From Mycobacterium sp. E740 (GTDB taxonomy: Bacteria; Actinomycetota; Actinomycetes; Mycobacteriales; Mycobacteriaceae): DNA of 41,280 nucleotides. The notes under the pieces are model-generated. The model was not told the origin of the DNA and made no database searches. It saw nothing but the letters and a program-made list of their open reading frames with translations. Location: NCBI RefSeq assembly GCF_001672895.1, contig NZ_LZKP01000191.1, positions 1 through 41,280 of the forward strand. The letters are read 5' to 3'. The position numbers and the translations under genes are program-made. How positions within the stretch are numbered: position 1 is the stretch's first letter; each line of letters starts with the position of its first letter. Shown piece by piece: positions 25,833-34,234 of this stretch.

Positions 25833-27317
25833 TCACCGCTCGAAATCCATGGCGGCCAAGCGGTGCACCTGCGCCTTGGTGGCCTGGTACAACTCCCCCC
25901 AGGTTCGGTGTAGCCCGTCGTACAGCGCCGCCCGGTCCGGATCCGGCTCGATGCGGCTTGCGATGCGGGTCCAGTCGGTGTCCGGCGGCACGAGCCCCAC
26001 ACCTATCGCCGCCAGCAGGGCGTCGCCGAAACTGGCGCCGACGGTCTGTTCGGGTATCAACTGGGTGCGGCCGGTGATGTCGCTGACGGTCTGCGGCCAT
26101 ACCGGGCTGTCCAGTCCGCCGCCGACAGCGACGAGCCGTGCGCTCGGCGAGGCGTCGTCGAAGCGTGTGAGCACGTCGCGCACACCGAAGGCGATGCCCT
26201 CGTACGCAGCCCGCAGCAGGTGACCGCGCCCGTGTCGCAGGGTCAGTCCGGCCAGCACGCCGCGCGCCTGCGGATCGAATATCGGGGTCCGCTCGCCGCT
26301 GAAGTACGGCAGCATCAACAGGCCTTCGCTGCCGGGCGGTACTGCCAGGGCTTCCGCGGTCAGTTCGTCGAACGACGCGTTGCCCGTCGTGGACTGCAGC
26401 CAAGTGATCAGGCTGCCCGCGGTGGCGGTGCCCGCCGCCAGCGCATAGCTGTTGCGTTCCACCGCGGCGGTCGCCCACAGTGCCGGGTCGCGGTGGTATT
26501 CCGCGAGGATCTGAACCATGAACATGGTCGACCCGTACATCAGCATCAGGTCGCCGGGCCGGCGTACGCCCACTGAGAAAGCCTCGGCGTAGGCGTCGAC
26601 CGTCCCCGCCACGACAGGCGTCCCCGCCGGAATGCCGGACACGTCGGCCGCTTCCGCAGTGACCGAGCCGACCACCTCGTCGGGCCAGAAGAGCCGGGGC
26701 AACGGGAGGTGTCCGCAAATCCGTTCCGCCCATTCGAGGTTCCACTCGAATGTCGGAGTCGCGTACATCGGATCGCACTGGCTGGCAGTGTGGTGGTCGA
26801 TGACGTACTCGCCGGTGAGTTTGGCGACGACATAGGAGTTGGAGCTGAACCATGTTCTCGCGTCGGCGAATACCTCGGGTTCGTGGTTCCGGATCCATTG
26901 CAGCTTCGGGCCGACGGCCTGGCTGGTCAACAGGCTGCCGCCCCGGTCGAGGATGTTCTGTTCGCCGAACTCGGCGGTGAGCGAGTCGATCTCGGCGACG
27001 GCGCGGGTGTCGATGCCGTAGAGGATCGCCGGTCGCAGCGGTCGCAGGTCGTCGTCGCACAGCAGCAGACAGGGGCCGAGCCCACTGATGCAGACGCCCG
27101 CCGGTGAACCGTGGGCGGGCATGCGGGCCAGCAGCGCGCGGCTGATGTCACAGACTTCGCGCCACCACACCGCCTCCGCGTCGAACTCCGCCCAGCCGGG
27201 CCGCGGCAGGTCCATCGAGTGCGTCCGCGTCTCGGTCGCCAGCACGGTGCCGGAGGCGTCGGTGAGCACGCCTTTCGTGCTTCCGGTGCCGATGTCGATG
27301 CCGAGAAGGACGTCCAC
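25833..27317 (-). CDS. FGGY-family carbohydrate kinase (xylulokinase-like)
   Basis: This is a 494-aa sugar kinase of the FGGY family. It has the N-terminal phosphate-1 motif 'LLGIDIGTGSTKG', the central 'PYFSGERTPIFDPQARG' typical of xylulokinase/ribulokinase-like members, and 'AVGGGLDSPVWPQTVSDITG' in the ATP-binding C-terminal lobe. It should phosphorylate a pentose or related polyol with ATP in the cytosol; the exact sugar is not decidable. GTG 27317 follows a minus-strand TACCGT (27329-27324) by 6 bases, indicating a leaderless start that excludes the longer reading from 27416. No sugar transporter is nearby. It is inserted between dapC and fadA relative to the M. tuberculosis order. Confidence 0.9.
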   Translation of the reverse strand: MDVLLGIDIGTGSTKGVLTDASGTVLATETRTHSMDLPRPGWAEFDAEAVWWREVCDISRALLARMPAHGSPAGVCISGLGPCLLLCDDDLRPLRPAILYGIDTRAVAEIDSLTAEFGEQNILDRGGSLLTSQAVGPKLQWIRNHEPEVFADARTWFSSNSYVVAKLTGEYVIDHHTASQCDPMYATPTFEWNLEWAERICGHLPLPRLFWPDEVVGSVTAEAADVSGIPAGTPVVAGTVDAYAEAFSVGVRRPGDLMLMYGSTMFMVQILAEYHRDPALWATAAVERNSYALAAGTATAGSLITWLQSTTGNASFDELTAEALAVPPGSEGLLMLPYFSGERTPIFDPQARGVLAGLTLRHGRGHLLRAAYEGIAFGVRDVLTRFDDASPSARLVAVGGGLDSPVWPQTVSDITGRTQLIPEQTVGASFGDALLAAIGVGLVPPDTDWTRIASRIEPDPDRAALYDGLHRTWGELYQATKAQVHRLAAMDFER

Positions 27318-27357
27318 GGCGTCACGGTAGCCGTGTTCGCGCGAGGACGTGGCCGCC

Positions 27358-27373
27358 CCAACCAACAGGTTGG
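27358..27373. promoter_or_regulatory. Inverted repeat in the fadA promoter (candidate operator)
   Basis: CCAACC-AACA-GGTTGG is a perfect 6-bp inverted repeat with a 4-base centre. It overlaps the -35 position of the predicted fadA promoter, whose -10 is TAGGCT at 27384-27389. A regulator bound here would block RNA polymerase. It lies in the 79-base gap between fadA and the divergent kinase gene, whose own -10 is at 27324-27329. Confidence 0.5.
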
Positions 27374-27383
27374 CCGAGGCTGT

Positions 27384-27389
27384 TAGGCT
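27384..27389 (+). promoter_or_regulatory. -10 box (TAGGCT) of fadA, leaderless
   Basis: TAGGCT ends 7 bases before ATG 27397, so the mRNA should begin at the A of the start codon. This agrees with the 403-residue length known for FadA. Confidence 0.55.
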
Positions 27390-27396
27390 CACCCGC

Positions 27397-28608
27397 ATGT
27401 CTGAAGAAGCCTTCATCTACGAGGCGATCCGCACGCCTCGCGGCAAGAACAAGAACGGCGCGCTCAACGAGATCAAGCCCGTCAACCTGGTCACCGGCCT
27501 GGTCGACGAGTTGCGTCGCCGCCACCCCGACCTCGACGAGACGCTGATCAGCGACGTCATCCTTGGCGTCGTCTCGCCGGTCGGCGACCAGGGCGGCGAC
27601 ATCGCCCGCACCGCGGTGCTGGCCGCGGGCCTGCCCGACACCACCGGCGGCGTGCAGCTCAACCGGTTCTGCGCGTCGGGCCTGGAAGCGGTGAACACCG
27701 CCGCGCAGAAGGTGCGCTCGGGCTGGGACGACCTGGTGCTCGCCGGCGGCGTCGAGTCGATGAGCCGCGTGCCCATGGGTTCCGACGGCGGCGCGTGGGC
27801 GACCGATCCGGAGACCAACTACGTCATCGGCTTCGTCCCGCAGGGCATCGGCGCCGACCTGATCGCGACGATCGAGGGCTTCTCGCGTGAGGACGTGGAC
27901 CGCTATGCGCTGCGCTCGCAGGAGAAGGCTGCCGCGGCGTGGTCGGGCGGTTACTTCGCCAAGTCTGTCGTGCCGGTGCGCGACCAGAACGGCCTGGTGG
28001 TTCTCGACCACGACGAGCACATGCGCCCCGACACCACACTCGAGGGGCTGGGCCAGCTCAAGACCGCCTTCGACGGCATCGGTTCGATGGGCGGCTTCGA
28101 CGACGTGGCGCTGCAGAAGTACCACTGGGTCGAGAAGATCAACCACGTGCACACCGGCGGCAACAGCTCCGGCATCGTCGACGGCGCCGCGCTGGTGCTC
28201 GTCGGGTCCGAGAAAGCAGGCGCGTCACAGGGTTTGACGCCGCGGGCCCGCATCGTGGCGACCGCGACCAGCGGCAGCGATCCGGTCATCATGCTGACCG
28301 GCCCGACGCCGGCCACGCAAAAGGTGCTCGACCGCGCCGGCCTGACCGTCGACGACATCGACCTGTTCGAGCTAAACGAGGCCTTCGCCTCGGTGGTGCT
28401 CAAATTCCAGAAGGACCTGAACATCCCCGACGAGAAGCTCAACGTCAACGGTGGCGCCATCGCGATGGGCCACCCGCTGGGCGCCACCGGCGCCATGATC
28501 ACCGGAACCATGGCCGACGAGCTCGAGCGCCGCGGTGCCCGGCGTGCGCTGGTCACGCTGTGCGTGGGCGGCGGCATGGGCGTGGCCACCATCATCGAAA
28601 GGGTTTAA
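27397..28608 (+). CDS. fadA: Acetyl-CoA acyltransferase (thiolase) FadA
   Basis: This 403-aa thiolase has the same length as M. tuberculosis FadA (Rv0859), the beta subunit of the trifunctional beta-oxidation complex. The acylated nucleophile Cys92 lies in NRFCASGLE, His359 in GHPLGATGA and the general acid/base Cys389 in LCVGGGMG. The 'ELNEAFASV' motif is also present. It releases acetyl-CoA from 3-ketoacyl-CoA and forms an alpha2-beta2 complex with FadB, encoded 4 bases downstream. The promoter carries an inverted repeat, suggesting control by a fatty-acid-responsive regulator. Confidence 0.97.
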   Translation: MSEEAFIYEAIRTPRGKNKNGALNEIKPVNLVTGLVDELRRRHPDLDETLISDVILGVVSPVGDQGGDIARTAVLAAGLPDTTGGVQLNRFCASGLEAVNTAAQKVRSGWDDLVLAGGVESMSRVPMGSDGGAWATDPETNYVIGFVPQGIGADLIATIEGFSREDVDRYALRSQEKAAAAWSGGYFAKSVVPVRDQNGLVVLDHDEHMRPDTTLEGLGQLKTAFDGIGSMGGFDDVALQKYHWVEKINHVHTGGNSSGIVDGAALVLVGSEKAGASQGLTPRARIVATATSGSDPVIMLTGPTPATQKVLDRAGLTVDDIDLFELNEAFASVVLKFQKDLNIPDEKLNVNGGAIAMGHPLGATGAMITGTMADELERRGARRALVTLCVGGGMGVATIIERV

Positions 28609-28612
28609 GGCT

Positions 28613-30757
28613 ATGGCGGAGAACACGATTCAGTGGGACAAGGACGACGACGGCATCGTCACGCTGACGCTGGACGACCCGACGGGCTCGGCCAACGTGA
28701 TGAACGAGCACTACAAGGAGTCCATGCACAAGGCCGTCGATCGTCTTGTCTCCGAGAAGGATTCGATCACCGGCGTCGTCATCACCAGCGCGAAGAAGAC
28801 CTTCTTCGCCGGCGGTGACCTCAAGGGCATGATGAACGTCGGGCCCGACAACGCCGCGGAGGCCTTCGAAGAGGTCGAGACGATCAAGGCCGACCTGCGC
28901 AAGCTCGAGACGCTGGGCAAGCCGGTCGTCGCCGCGATCAACGGCGCCGCGCTGGGCGGCGGTCTGGAGATCGCGCTGGCGTGTCATCACCGCATTGCCG
29001 CAGACGTCAAGGGTTCGGTCATCGGCCTGCCCGAGGTCACGCTGGGCCTGCTGCCGGGTGGCGGCGGCGTGACCCGCACCGTGCGGATGTTCGGCATCCA
29101 GAAGGCGTTCATGGAGGTGCTCTCGCAGGGCACGCGGTTCAAGCCCGCGAAGGCCAAGGACACCGGTCTGGTCGACGAATTGGTCGGCAGCGTCGAGGAA
29201 TTGGTGCCCGCCGCCAAGGCGTGGATCAAGGCCAACCCCGACAGCCACACGCAGCCGTGGGATGCCAAGGGCTACAAGATGCCTGGCGGCACCCCCGCCT
29301 CGCCGGGCCTGGCGAGCATCCTGCCGTCGTTCCCGGCACTTCTGAAGAAGCAACTCAAGGGCGCGCCGATGCCGGCGCCGCGCGCGATCCTCGACGCGGC
29401 CGTGGAGGGCGCGCAGGTCGACTTCGACACCGCGTCGCGCATCGAGAGCCGCTACTTCACCCAGTTGGTCACTGGGCAGACCGCCAAGAACATGATCCAG
29501 GCGTTCTTCCTCGACCTGCAGTACATCAACGGTGGCGGCAGCCGCCCCGACGGCATCGAGCCCGTCAAGATCAACAAGATCGGTGTGCTCGGCGCGGGCA
29601 TGATGGGCGCGGGCATCGCGTACGTGTCGGCCAAGGCCGGCTACGACGTCGTGCTCAAGGACGTCAGCCTGGAGGCGGCGCAGAAGGGCAAGGGCTACTC
29701 CGAGAAGCTGGAGGCCAAGGCGCTGGAGCGGGGCCGCACCACGCAGGAGAAGAGCGACGCGCTGCTGGCGCGCATCACGCCGACGGGCGACCCGGCCGAC
29801 CTCAAGGGTGTCGACTTCGTCATCGAGGCGGTGTTCGAGGACCAGGACCTCAAGCACAAGGTGTTCCAGGAGATCGAGGACGTCGTCGAGCCCAACGCAC
29901 TGCTCGGGTCGAACACCTCCACGCTGCCGATCACCGGTCTGGCGACCGGTGTGAAGCGCCAGGAGGACTTCATCGGCATCCACTTCTTCTCACCTGTCGA
30001 CAAGATGCCGCTGGTGGAGATCATCAAGGGCGAGAAGACCTCTGACGAAGCGCTGGCCAGGGTGTTCGACTACACGCTGGCCATCGGCAAGACCCCGATC
30101 GTCGTCAACGACAGCCGCGGCTTCTTCACCAGCCGCGTGATCGGCACGTTCGTCAACGAGGCGCTGGCCATGCTCGGCGAGGGTGTCGAGCCCGCGTCGA
30201 TCGAGGCGGCCGGCGCGCAGGCCGGTTACCCGGCGGCGCCGCTGCAGCTGTCCGACGAGCTCAACCTCGAGCTGATGCACAAGATCGCCCTCGCCACCCG
30301 CAAGGGAGTCGAGTCCGCGGGCGGTACCTACGAGCCGCATCCGGCCGAGGTGGTCGTCGAGAAGATGATCGAGATCGGGCGGCCGTCGCGGTTGAAGGGC
30401 GCCGGCTTCTACGAGTACGTCGACGGTAAGCGCACCGGGTTGTGGCCGGGGCTGCGGGAGACGTTCAACTCGGGCAGCGCTGACATCCCGTTGCAGGACA
30501 TGATCGATCGGATGCTGTTCGCCGAGGCGCTGGAGACCCAGAAGTGCCTGGACGAAGGTGTGCTCACGTCGACCGCCGATGCGAACATCGGCTCGATCAT
30601 GGGTATCGGCTTCCCGCCGTACACCGGTGGCAGCGCGCAGTTCATCGTCGGCTACCAGGGTGCCGGCGGCGTCGGTAAAGAGGCCTTCGTGGCGCGGGCC
30701 AAGGAACTGGCCGCCAAGTACGGCGAGCGGTTCAACCCGCCGGCGTCGCTGACGTAG
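28613..30757 (+). CDS. fadB: FadB, enoyl-CoA hydratase / 3-hydroxyacyl-CoA dehydrogenase
   Basis: This 714-aa bifunctional alpha subunit corresponds to Rv0860. Residues ~1-190 form the crotonase domain with the oxyanion segment 'GAALGGGLEIALACH' near residue 110 and 'PEVTLGLLPGGGG'. A linker follows. The NAD-binding 3-hydroxyacyl-CoA dehydrogenase domain starts near residue 322 with GVLGAGMMGAG and includes the catalytic-His segment 'IGIHFFSPVDKMPLVEI'. C-terminal dimerisation domains follow. It hydrates enoyl-CoA and oxidises 3-hydroxyacyl-CoA, feeding FadA. ATG 28613 is preceded by AAGG directly after the fadA stop; reading further upstream only enters fadA in another frame. Confidence 0.97.
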   Translation: MAENTIQWDKDDDGIVTLTLDDPTGSANVMNEHYKESMHKAVDRLVSEKDSITGVVITSAKKTFFAGGDLKGMMNVGPDNAAEAFEEVETIKADLRKLETLGKPVVAAINGAALGGGLEIALACHHRIAADVKGSVIGLPEVTLGLLPGGGGVTRTVRMFGIQKAFMEVLSQGTRFKPAKAKDTGLVDELVGSVEELVPAAKAWIKANPDSHTQPWDAKGYKMPGGTPASPGLASILPSFPALLKKQLKGAPMPAPRAILDAAVEGAQVDFDTASRIESRYFTQLVTGQTAKNMIQAFFLDLQYINGGGSRPDGIEPVKINKIGVLGAGMMGAGIAYVSAKAGYDVVLKDVSLEAAQKGKGYSEKLEAKALERGRTTQEKSDALLARITPTGDPADLKGVDFVIEAVFEDQDLKHKVFQEIEDVVEPNALLGSNTSTLPITGLATGVKRQEDFIGIHFFSPVDKMPLVEIIKGEKTSDEALARVFDYTLAIGKTPIVVNDSRGFFTSRVIGTFVNEALAMLGEGVEPASIEAAGAQAGYPAAPLQLSDELNLELMHKIALATRKGVESAGGTYEPHPAEVVVEKMIEIGRPSRLKGAGFYEYVDGKRTGLWPGLRETFNSGSADIPLQDMIDRMLFAEALETQKCLDEGVLTSTADANIGSIMGIGFPPYTGGSAQFIVGYQGAGGVGKEAFVARAKELAAKYGERFNPPASLT

Positions 30758-30767
30758 CTTCTTCGCC

Positions 30768-30783
30768 GAGCCGGGCCCGGCTC
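30768..30783. promoter_or_regulatory. 16-bp perfect palindrome between fadB and the acyl-CoA ligase gene
   Basis: GAGCCGGGCCCGGCTC starts 11 bases after the fadB stop and ends 5 bases before the TAAGTT -10 box of the next gene. It could be the stem of a fadB terminator, although no U-tract follows, or an operator covering the -35 to -15 region of the ligase promoter. Confidence 0.5.
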
Positions 30784-30787
30784 ACGA

Positions 30788-30793
30788 TAAGTT
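30788..30793 (+). promoter_or_regulatory. -10 box (TAAGTT) of the acyl-CoA ligase gene, leaderless
   Basis: TAAGTT ends 6 bases before GTG 30800. The earlier in-frame GTG at 30794 directly abuts the box and would be untranscribed, which favours 30800. Confidence 0.5.
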
Positions 30794-30799
30794 GTGGCC

Positions 30800-32281
30800 G
30801 TGCCCGAGACGTTCACCGAACGGTTCGCGTCGGGGTTGGCGAGCTACGGCGGCAAACCCTGCATCGAGTTCGACGGGCGGTGGTACACCGGCGACGAGGT
30901 GGCGGCGTACGGCAGCGCGATCGCTAGGGTGCTTCGTGAGGCGGGTGTCGACGACGACGCCCCTGTCGGTCTCGTGGTGCGCAACCGGCTGCCGCATGCG
31001 GCGGCGATCATCGGCTTCCTGGCCGCCGGGCGCACGGTCTCGATGATCTACTCGTTCCAATCGCCGGAGTCGATCGGCCGCGACATCGAAACGCTGCGGC
31101 TGCCGGCCGTCGTCGCCGACGTCGAGGACTGGACCGCGCCCGTCATCGACGCGGCTACGCGAACCGGCTGCGCGGGGGTGGCGATCTCGACGCGGTCGCC
31201 GGCTGTGGCGGCGGTGCCCGGGCTGCAACGTCGTGACCCGAACCGTGCACACGCGCACGCGGAACCCGAAGTGGCGCTTCAGATTCTGACCAGTGGGACG
31301 ACCGGACCGCCGAAACGCCAATCGATCAAGACGCCGGTGCTCGAGCGCACGGTCTTCAGCGTCACCAGCGGAGAGGCCGCAACCGCCGACGCGCCGCCCG
31401 AGCTGGCGTACTGGCAGTTCGGCGGCATCGGCGTCTGCCAACTGGTCGCCGGCGTCTACAACGGCAGGCGCATCGCGATGCTCGAGCGTTTCAGCGTCGA
31501 GGATTTCGTGAGCGCGGTGAAGCGCCACCGCATCACGCGCTCGGGCGTCCAGCCCGCCGTCATCCGGATGCTGCTCGACGCCGACGTCGCCAAGGAGGAC
31601 CTCGCGTCGCTGGATTTTCTCATCAGCGCGTCGGGTCCGCTGGACCCCGAAACGCGCGACGAGTTCGAGGCCAGGTACGGCATCCCGATCGTCCTGGCTT
31701 ACGGCGCAACGGAATTCGCCGGATCGCTGTGCGCGTGGACTCCGGACCTGCAACGCGAGTTCGGCTCGACCAAACGCAACAGTGTCGGCAGAGCACTGCC
31801 TGACGTCTCGTTGCGGGTCGTCGACCCCGACACCGGAGCCGAGTTGGCTATCGGGGAGCAGGGCTTGCTGGAGGCCAAGGTGGGGCCGATCGGTCCGGAG
31901 TGGATCCGGACCACCGATATCGCCTCGATCGACGCCGACGGGTTCGTCACGCTGCACGGCAGGGCCGACGGCGCCATCAACCGCGGCGGGTTCAAGATCC
32001 TGCCGGAAACCGTTCGGCGCGTTCTGATTTCGCACCCCGCGGTGCGCGACGCCTGCGTCGTCGGAGTGCCTGACGCCCGCTTGGGCGAGGTGCCGTTCGC
32101 CGCCGTCGAACTGCTGCCGGGCCTATCGGTGCCCACTGAGGCTGAGCTCGCCGACCTGGTTCGGCGGTCACTGCCGGTGTACAACGTGCCGGTGGCGTTC
32201 GCCGTCGTCGACCAGCTTCCGCGCAACCCCGCGCTCAAGGTGAGCCTGCCCGCCGTCGCCGCGCTCTACGAACCGCGCTGA
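30800..32281 (+). CDS. Class I adenylate-forming enzyme (acyl-CoA synthetase/ligase-like)
   Basis: This is a 493-aa ANL-superfamily enzyme. The P-loop is 'LQILTSGTTGPPKRQ' (~residue 160); the adenine motif is 'LAYGATEFAG' (~residue 300). The A7/A8 region reads 'WIRTTDIASIDADGFVTLHGRADGAINRGGFKILPETV', and the C-terminal catalytic Lys is in 'RNPALKVSL'. It should activate an organic or fatty acid as acyl-AMP and transfer it to CoA; the substrate is unknown. The N-terminus is short compared with FadD proteins. The gene follows fadB, though a palindrome lies between them. GTG 30800 is preferred on promoter spacing; GTG 30794 would add two residues. Confidence 0.88.
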   Translation: MPETFTERFASGLASYGGKPCIEFDGRWYTGDEVAAYGSAIARVLREAGVDDDAPVGLVVRNRLPHAAAIIGFLAAGRTVSMIYSFQSPESIGRDIETLRLPAVVADVEDWTAPVIDAATRTGCAGVAISTRSPAVAAVPGLQRRDPNRAHAHAEPEVALQILTSGTTGPPKRQSIKTPVLERTVFSVTSGEAATADAPPELAYWQFGGIGVCQLVAGVYNGRRIAMLERFSVEDFVSAVKRHRITRSGVQPAVIRMLLDADVAKEDLASLDFLISASGPLDPETRDEFEARYGIPIVLAYGATEFAGSLCAWTPDLQREFGSTKRNSVGRALPDVSLRVVDPDTGAELAIGEQGLLEAKVGPIGPEWIRTTDIASIDADGFVTLHGRADGAINRGGFKILPETVRRVLISHPAVRDACVVGVPDARLGEVPFAAVELLPGLSVPTEAELADLVRRSLPVYNVPVAFAVVDQLPRNPALKVSLPAVAALYEPR

Positions 32282-32283
32282 AG

Positions 32284-32709
32284 TCAGAGGGAACCGAGGT
32301 CGGCCGACAGCCAGTGCTGCGGCCTCATGAAGATCACCACGCTGTCGCCGTGCTCGCGGCGCGCGTACTCGAGATAGTCGTCGACCTTGTCGGGCGGCAG
32401 ATAGCGTTTGGTGACCTCCACGAGGTATTTGTCGGTGCCGGGTTCGATCCGGCTGACGGGGCCGTCGACCGCCACATAGCGCACCGTCGGTTCGGCGCGC
32501 TCCACCATGAGCGTGAATTCGCCTTGTGCCTCGATGAGCCGGTGCTTGCGTGACCCGTCACCGGTGAGCACCCACGGCTCACCGCCAGGACTGTACTGGT
32601 ACCAGACCGGGACCGTCAGGGGACCGCGTTTGTCACCTGCGCTCACCGACAGCGCCGCGATGTGTGGTTCAGCGAGGAATTGTTCGCGTTCGTCTTTGGA
32701 CAGTGCCAT
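32284..32709 (-). CDS. Pyridoxamine 5'-phosphate oxidase-like (FDOR/PPOX) protein
   Basis: This 141-aa split-barrel flavin/F420-binding protein has 'HIAALSVSAGDKRGPLTVPVWYQYSPGG' at the start, the usual first barrel strands of the family, a 'GDGSRKHRLIEAQGEFTLMVE' middle and 'VEVTKRYLPPDKVDDYLEYAR' at the C-terminus. It may bind F420 or FMN and reduce small substrates; the neighbouring LLM gene also suggests F420 use. ATG 32709 lies 6 bases after a minus-strand TAGCCT (32721-32716), a leaderless arrangement. Two bases separate its stop from that of the convergent ligase gene. Confidence 0.85.
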   Translation of the reverse strand: MALSKDEREQFLAEPHIAALSVSAGDKRGPLTVPVWYQYSPGGEPWVLTGDGSRKHRLIEAQGEFTLMVERAEPTVRYVAVDGPVSRIEPGTDKYLVEVTKRYLPPDKVDDYLEYARREHGDSVVIFMRPQHWLSADLGSL

Positions 32710-32748
32710 GGCGCCAGGCTAACCCCGGCGGCCGACAGTGCCCGACGG

Positions 32749-32958
32749 TCAGCAGCCGACCCGGGAGAAGAACGCGAGTGAGACGATTCCGATCGCGATC
32801 GCGATCGGGGTCTGGCCGGCCGCCGCGGTGCTGACGATGCCCGCCACGGCGGCGATCGCGATGAGCGCCAGCAAAAGGGCGTGGAACCAGCGAACGCCGA
32901 TCGCACCCCCGGGACGCACCGGATGGTGTTCCATCCTGATGATCGGATCTCGGGCCAC
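32749..32958 (-). CDS. Small two-helix membrane protein (69 aa, hypothetical)
   Basis: GTG 32958 is chosen because a perfect Shine-Dalgarno, AAAGGAGG, lies 5 bases before it, one of the strongest in the window. The product has a short basic/acidic head (residues 1-20), then two hydrophobic segments (LLLALIAIAAVAGIVSTAAAG and PIAIAIGIVSLAFF) and ends Arg-Val-Gly-Cys. Small inner-membrane proteins of this kind occur throughout mycobacteria; no function is known to me. Unlike most leading genes here it is leadered: TATGGT at 33018-33013 on the minus strand would give a ~48-base 5' UTR. Confidence 0.7.
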   Translation of the reverse strand: MARDPIIRMEHHPVRPGGAIGVRWFHALLLALIAIAAVAGIVSTAAAGQTPIAIAIGIVSLAFFSRVGC

Positions 32959-32971
32959 GGCCGCCTCCTTT

Positions 32972-33012
32972 GTGTGGCTCAGCTCACATCCAGATTGACG
33001 TGTGAGCCACAC
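32972..33012. promoter_or_regulatory. 10-bp inverted repeat in the 5' region of the small membrane protein gene
   Basis: GTGTGGCTCA (32972-32981) and TGAGCCACAC (33003-33012) are perfect arms 21 bases apart. A nested alternative pairing exists between CTCACA (32983-32988) and TGTGAG (33001-33006). The repeat lies between the predicted -10 (33018-33013, minus strand) and the Shine-Dalgarno, so it could be an operator or an mRNA switch. Confidence 0.5.
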
Positions 33013-33227
33013 CATACAACAGAAAGTGCCGGTCAGCGAACCGCTTGGCACCTGTTTCGCCTGCTCGGCTCCGGTTCAGGCCGCTGCTGCGCCGCTCGAC
33101 CGGCGCTGGAGGCGGAGGTCTCGACGGCTCCGTGCTGCTTGGTGATCATGATGAGCGCAGCTAAGTGATTTGCGCGTCCGGTGGGGCGCAGATGTGGCGA
33201 ATCGACGGCGCCGGGCCTGTGGTGACC

Positions 33228-33233
33228 TAAAGT
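33228..33233 (+). promoter_or_regulatory. -10 box (TAAAGT) of the LLM oxidoreductase gene, leaderless
   Basis: TAAAGT ends 8 bases before ATG 33242, which fixes this start rather than the upstream in-frame codon at 33170. The 283 bases between the small membrane protein gene and this one contain no gene that I can support. Confidence 0.5.
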
Positions 33234-33241
33234 CGGGAGCC

Positions 33242-34234
33242 ATGCGCTTCGGATTGTTCATCCCGCAGGGTTGGCGACTCGATCTGGTGGACATCTCCTC
33301 CGAAGACCAGTGGGACGTGATGCGCGGCCTGGCCGCCTACGCCGACGGCAGCGAAGGCTGGGACTCGCTGTGGGTGTACGACCACTTCCACACGGTCCCC
33401 GTGCCCACGGCCGAGGCCACGCACGAGGCGTGGACATTGATGGCCGCGTACGCGGCGACGACGTCCCGGATCAAGCTCGGGCAGATGTGCACCGCGATGA
33501 GCTACCGCAACCCGGTCTATCTGGCGAAGGTCGCCGCCACCACCGACATCATCTCCGGCGGCCGGGTCCAGATGGGCATCGGTGGCGGTTGGTACGAGCA
33601 CGAATGGCGCGCCTACGGATACGGATTCCCGTCCGCCGGGGTACGGCTGGGCCGCCTCGACGAGGGCGTGCAGATCATGCGCGACGCCTGGCGCGACGGC
33701 AAGGTCACGTTCGACGGCAGGCACTACCAGGTCGCCGGTGCGATAGTCGAGCCGAAACCGTTGCAGGAGGGCGGGATTCCGCTGTGGATCGCGGGCGGTG
33801 GAGAGAAGGTGACACTGCGTATCGCGGCGACGTATGCGCAGTACACCAACTTCACCTCGGAGCCGGGAGGCTTCGCGCACAAGTCGCAGGTGCTGGCCGA
33901 ACATTGCCGCGACGTCGGCTCGGACTACTCCGCGATCGTGCGCTCGGCCAACTTCAACGCGGTGATCGGCGAGTCGGAGCGCGAGGTCTCCGACCGGGTG
34001 GCGAGGCTGCGCGCCCGGCAGGTGGCCAAGGCCGACGAAAGAGCGGTCGACGCAATGCTGAGCACAGTATCGGCCCCCGAATCGGCAAGCGGCACACCGG
34101 AACAGGTCGTCGAGAAGCTGCAGCGCATGCGAGACCTCGGCTGCGAGTACGCGATCCTCTATTTCCCCGAGGCCGCGTATGACCGGTCCGGTATCGAACT
34201 CTTCGAACGGCAGGTGATTCCCGCGTTGAGTTAA
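33242..34234 (+). CDS. LLM-class F420-dependent oxidoreductase
   Basis: This 330-aa luciferase-like TIM-barrel protein has the family start 'MRFGLFIPQGWRLDL', 'EGWDSLWVYDHF', the flavin-binding segment 'IKLGQMCTAMSYRNPVYLAK' and 'GGRVQMGIGGGWYEHEW', which is highly typical of actinobacterial F420-dependent enzymes. The C-terminal 'GTPEQVVEKLQRMRDLGCEYAILYFPE' closes the barrel. It should transfer hydride from reduced F420 to an unknown substrate. It ends on TTAA shared with the stop of the convergent proline-rich gene. Confidence 0.9.
   Translation: MRFGLFIPQGWRLDLVDISSEDQWDVMRGLAAYADGSEGWDSLWVYDHFHTVPVPTAEATHEAWTLMAAYAATTSRIKLGQMCTAMSYRNPVYLAKVAATTDIISGGRVQMGIGGGWYEHEWRAYGYGFPSAGVRLGRLDEGVQIMRDAWRDGKVTFDGRHYQVAGAIVEPKPLQEGGIPLWIAGGGEKVTLRIAATYAQYTNFTSEPGGFAHKSQVLAEHCRDVGSDYSAIVRSANFNAVIGESEREVSDRVARLRARQVAKADERAVDAMLSTVSAPESASGTPEQVVEKLQRMRDLGCEYAILYFPEAAYDRSGIELFERQVIPALS

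Noticed and set aside
25799..26002. N-terminal extension of dapC to 26002
   Set aside because: The extra residues are Arg/Pro-rich and overlap the end of the kinase gene; a leaderless -10 box supports GTG 25798.
28592..29983. 463-aa minus-strand open frame opposite fadB
   Set aside because: fadB on the plus strand has complete catalytic motifs; the antisense frame is an Arg/Asp/Leu-rich shadow.
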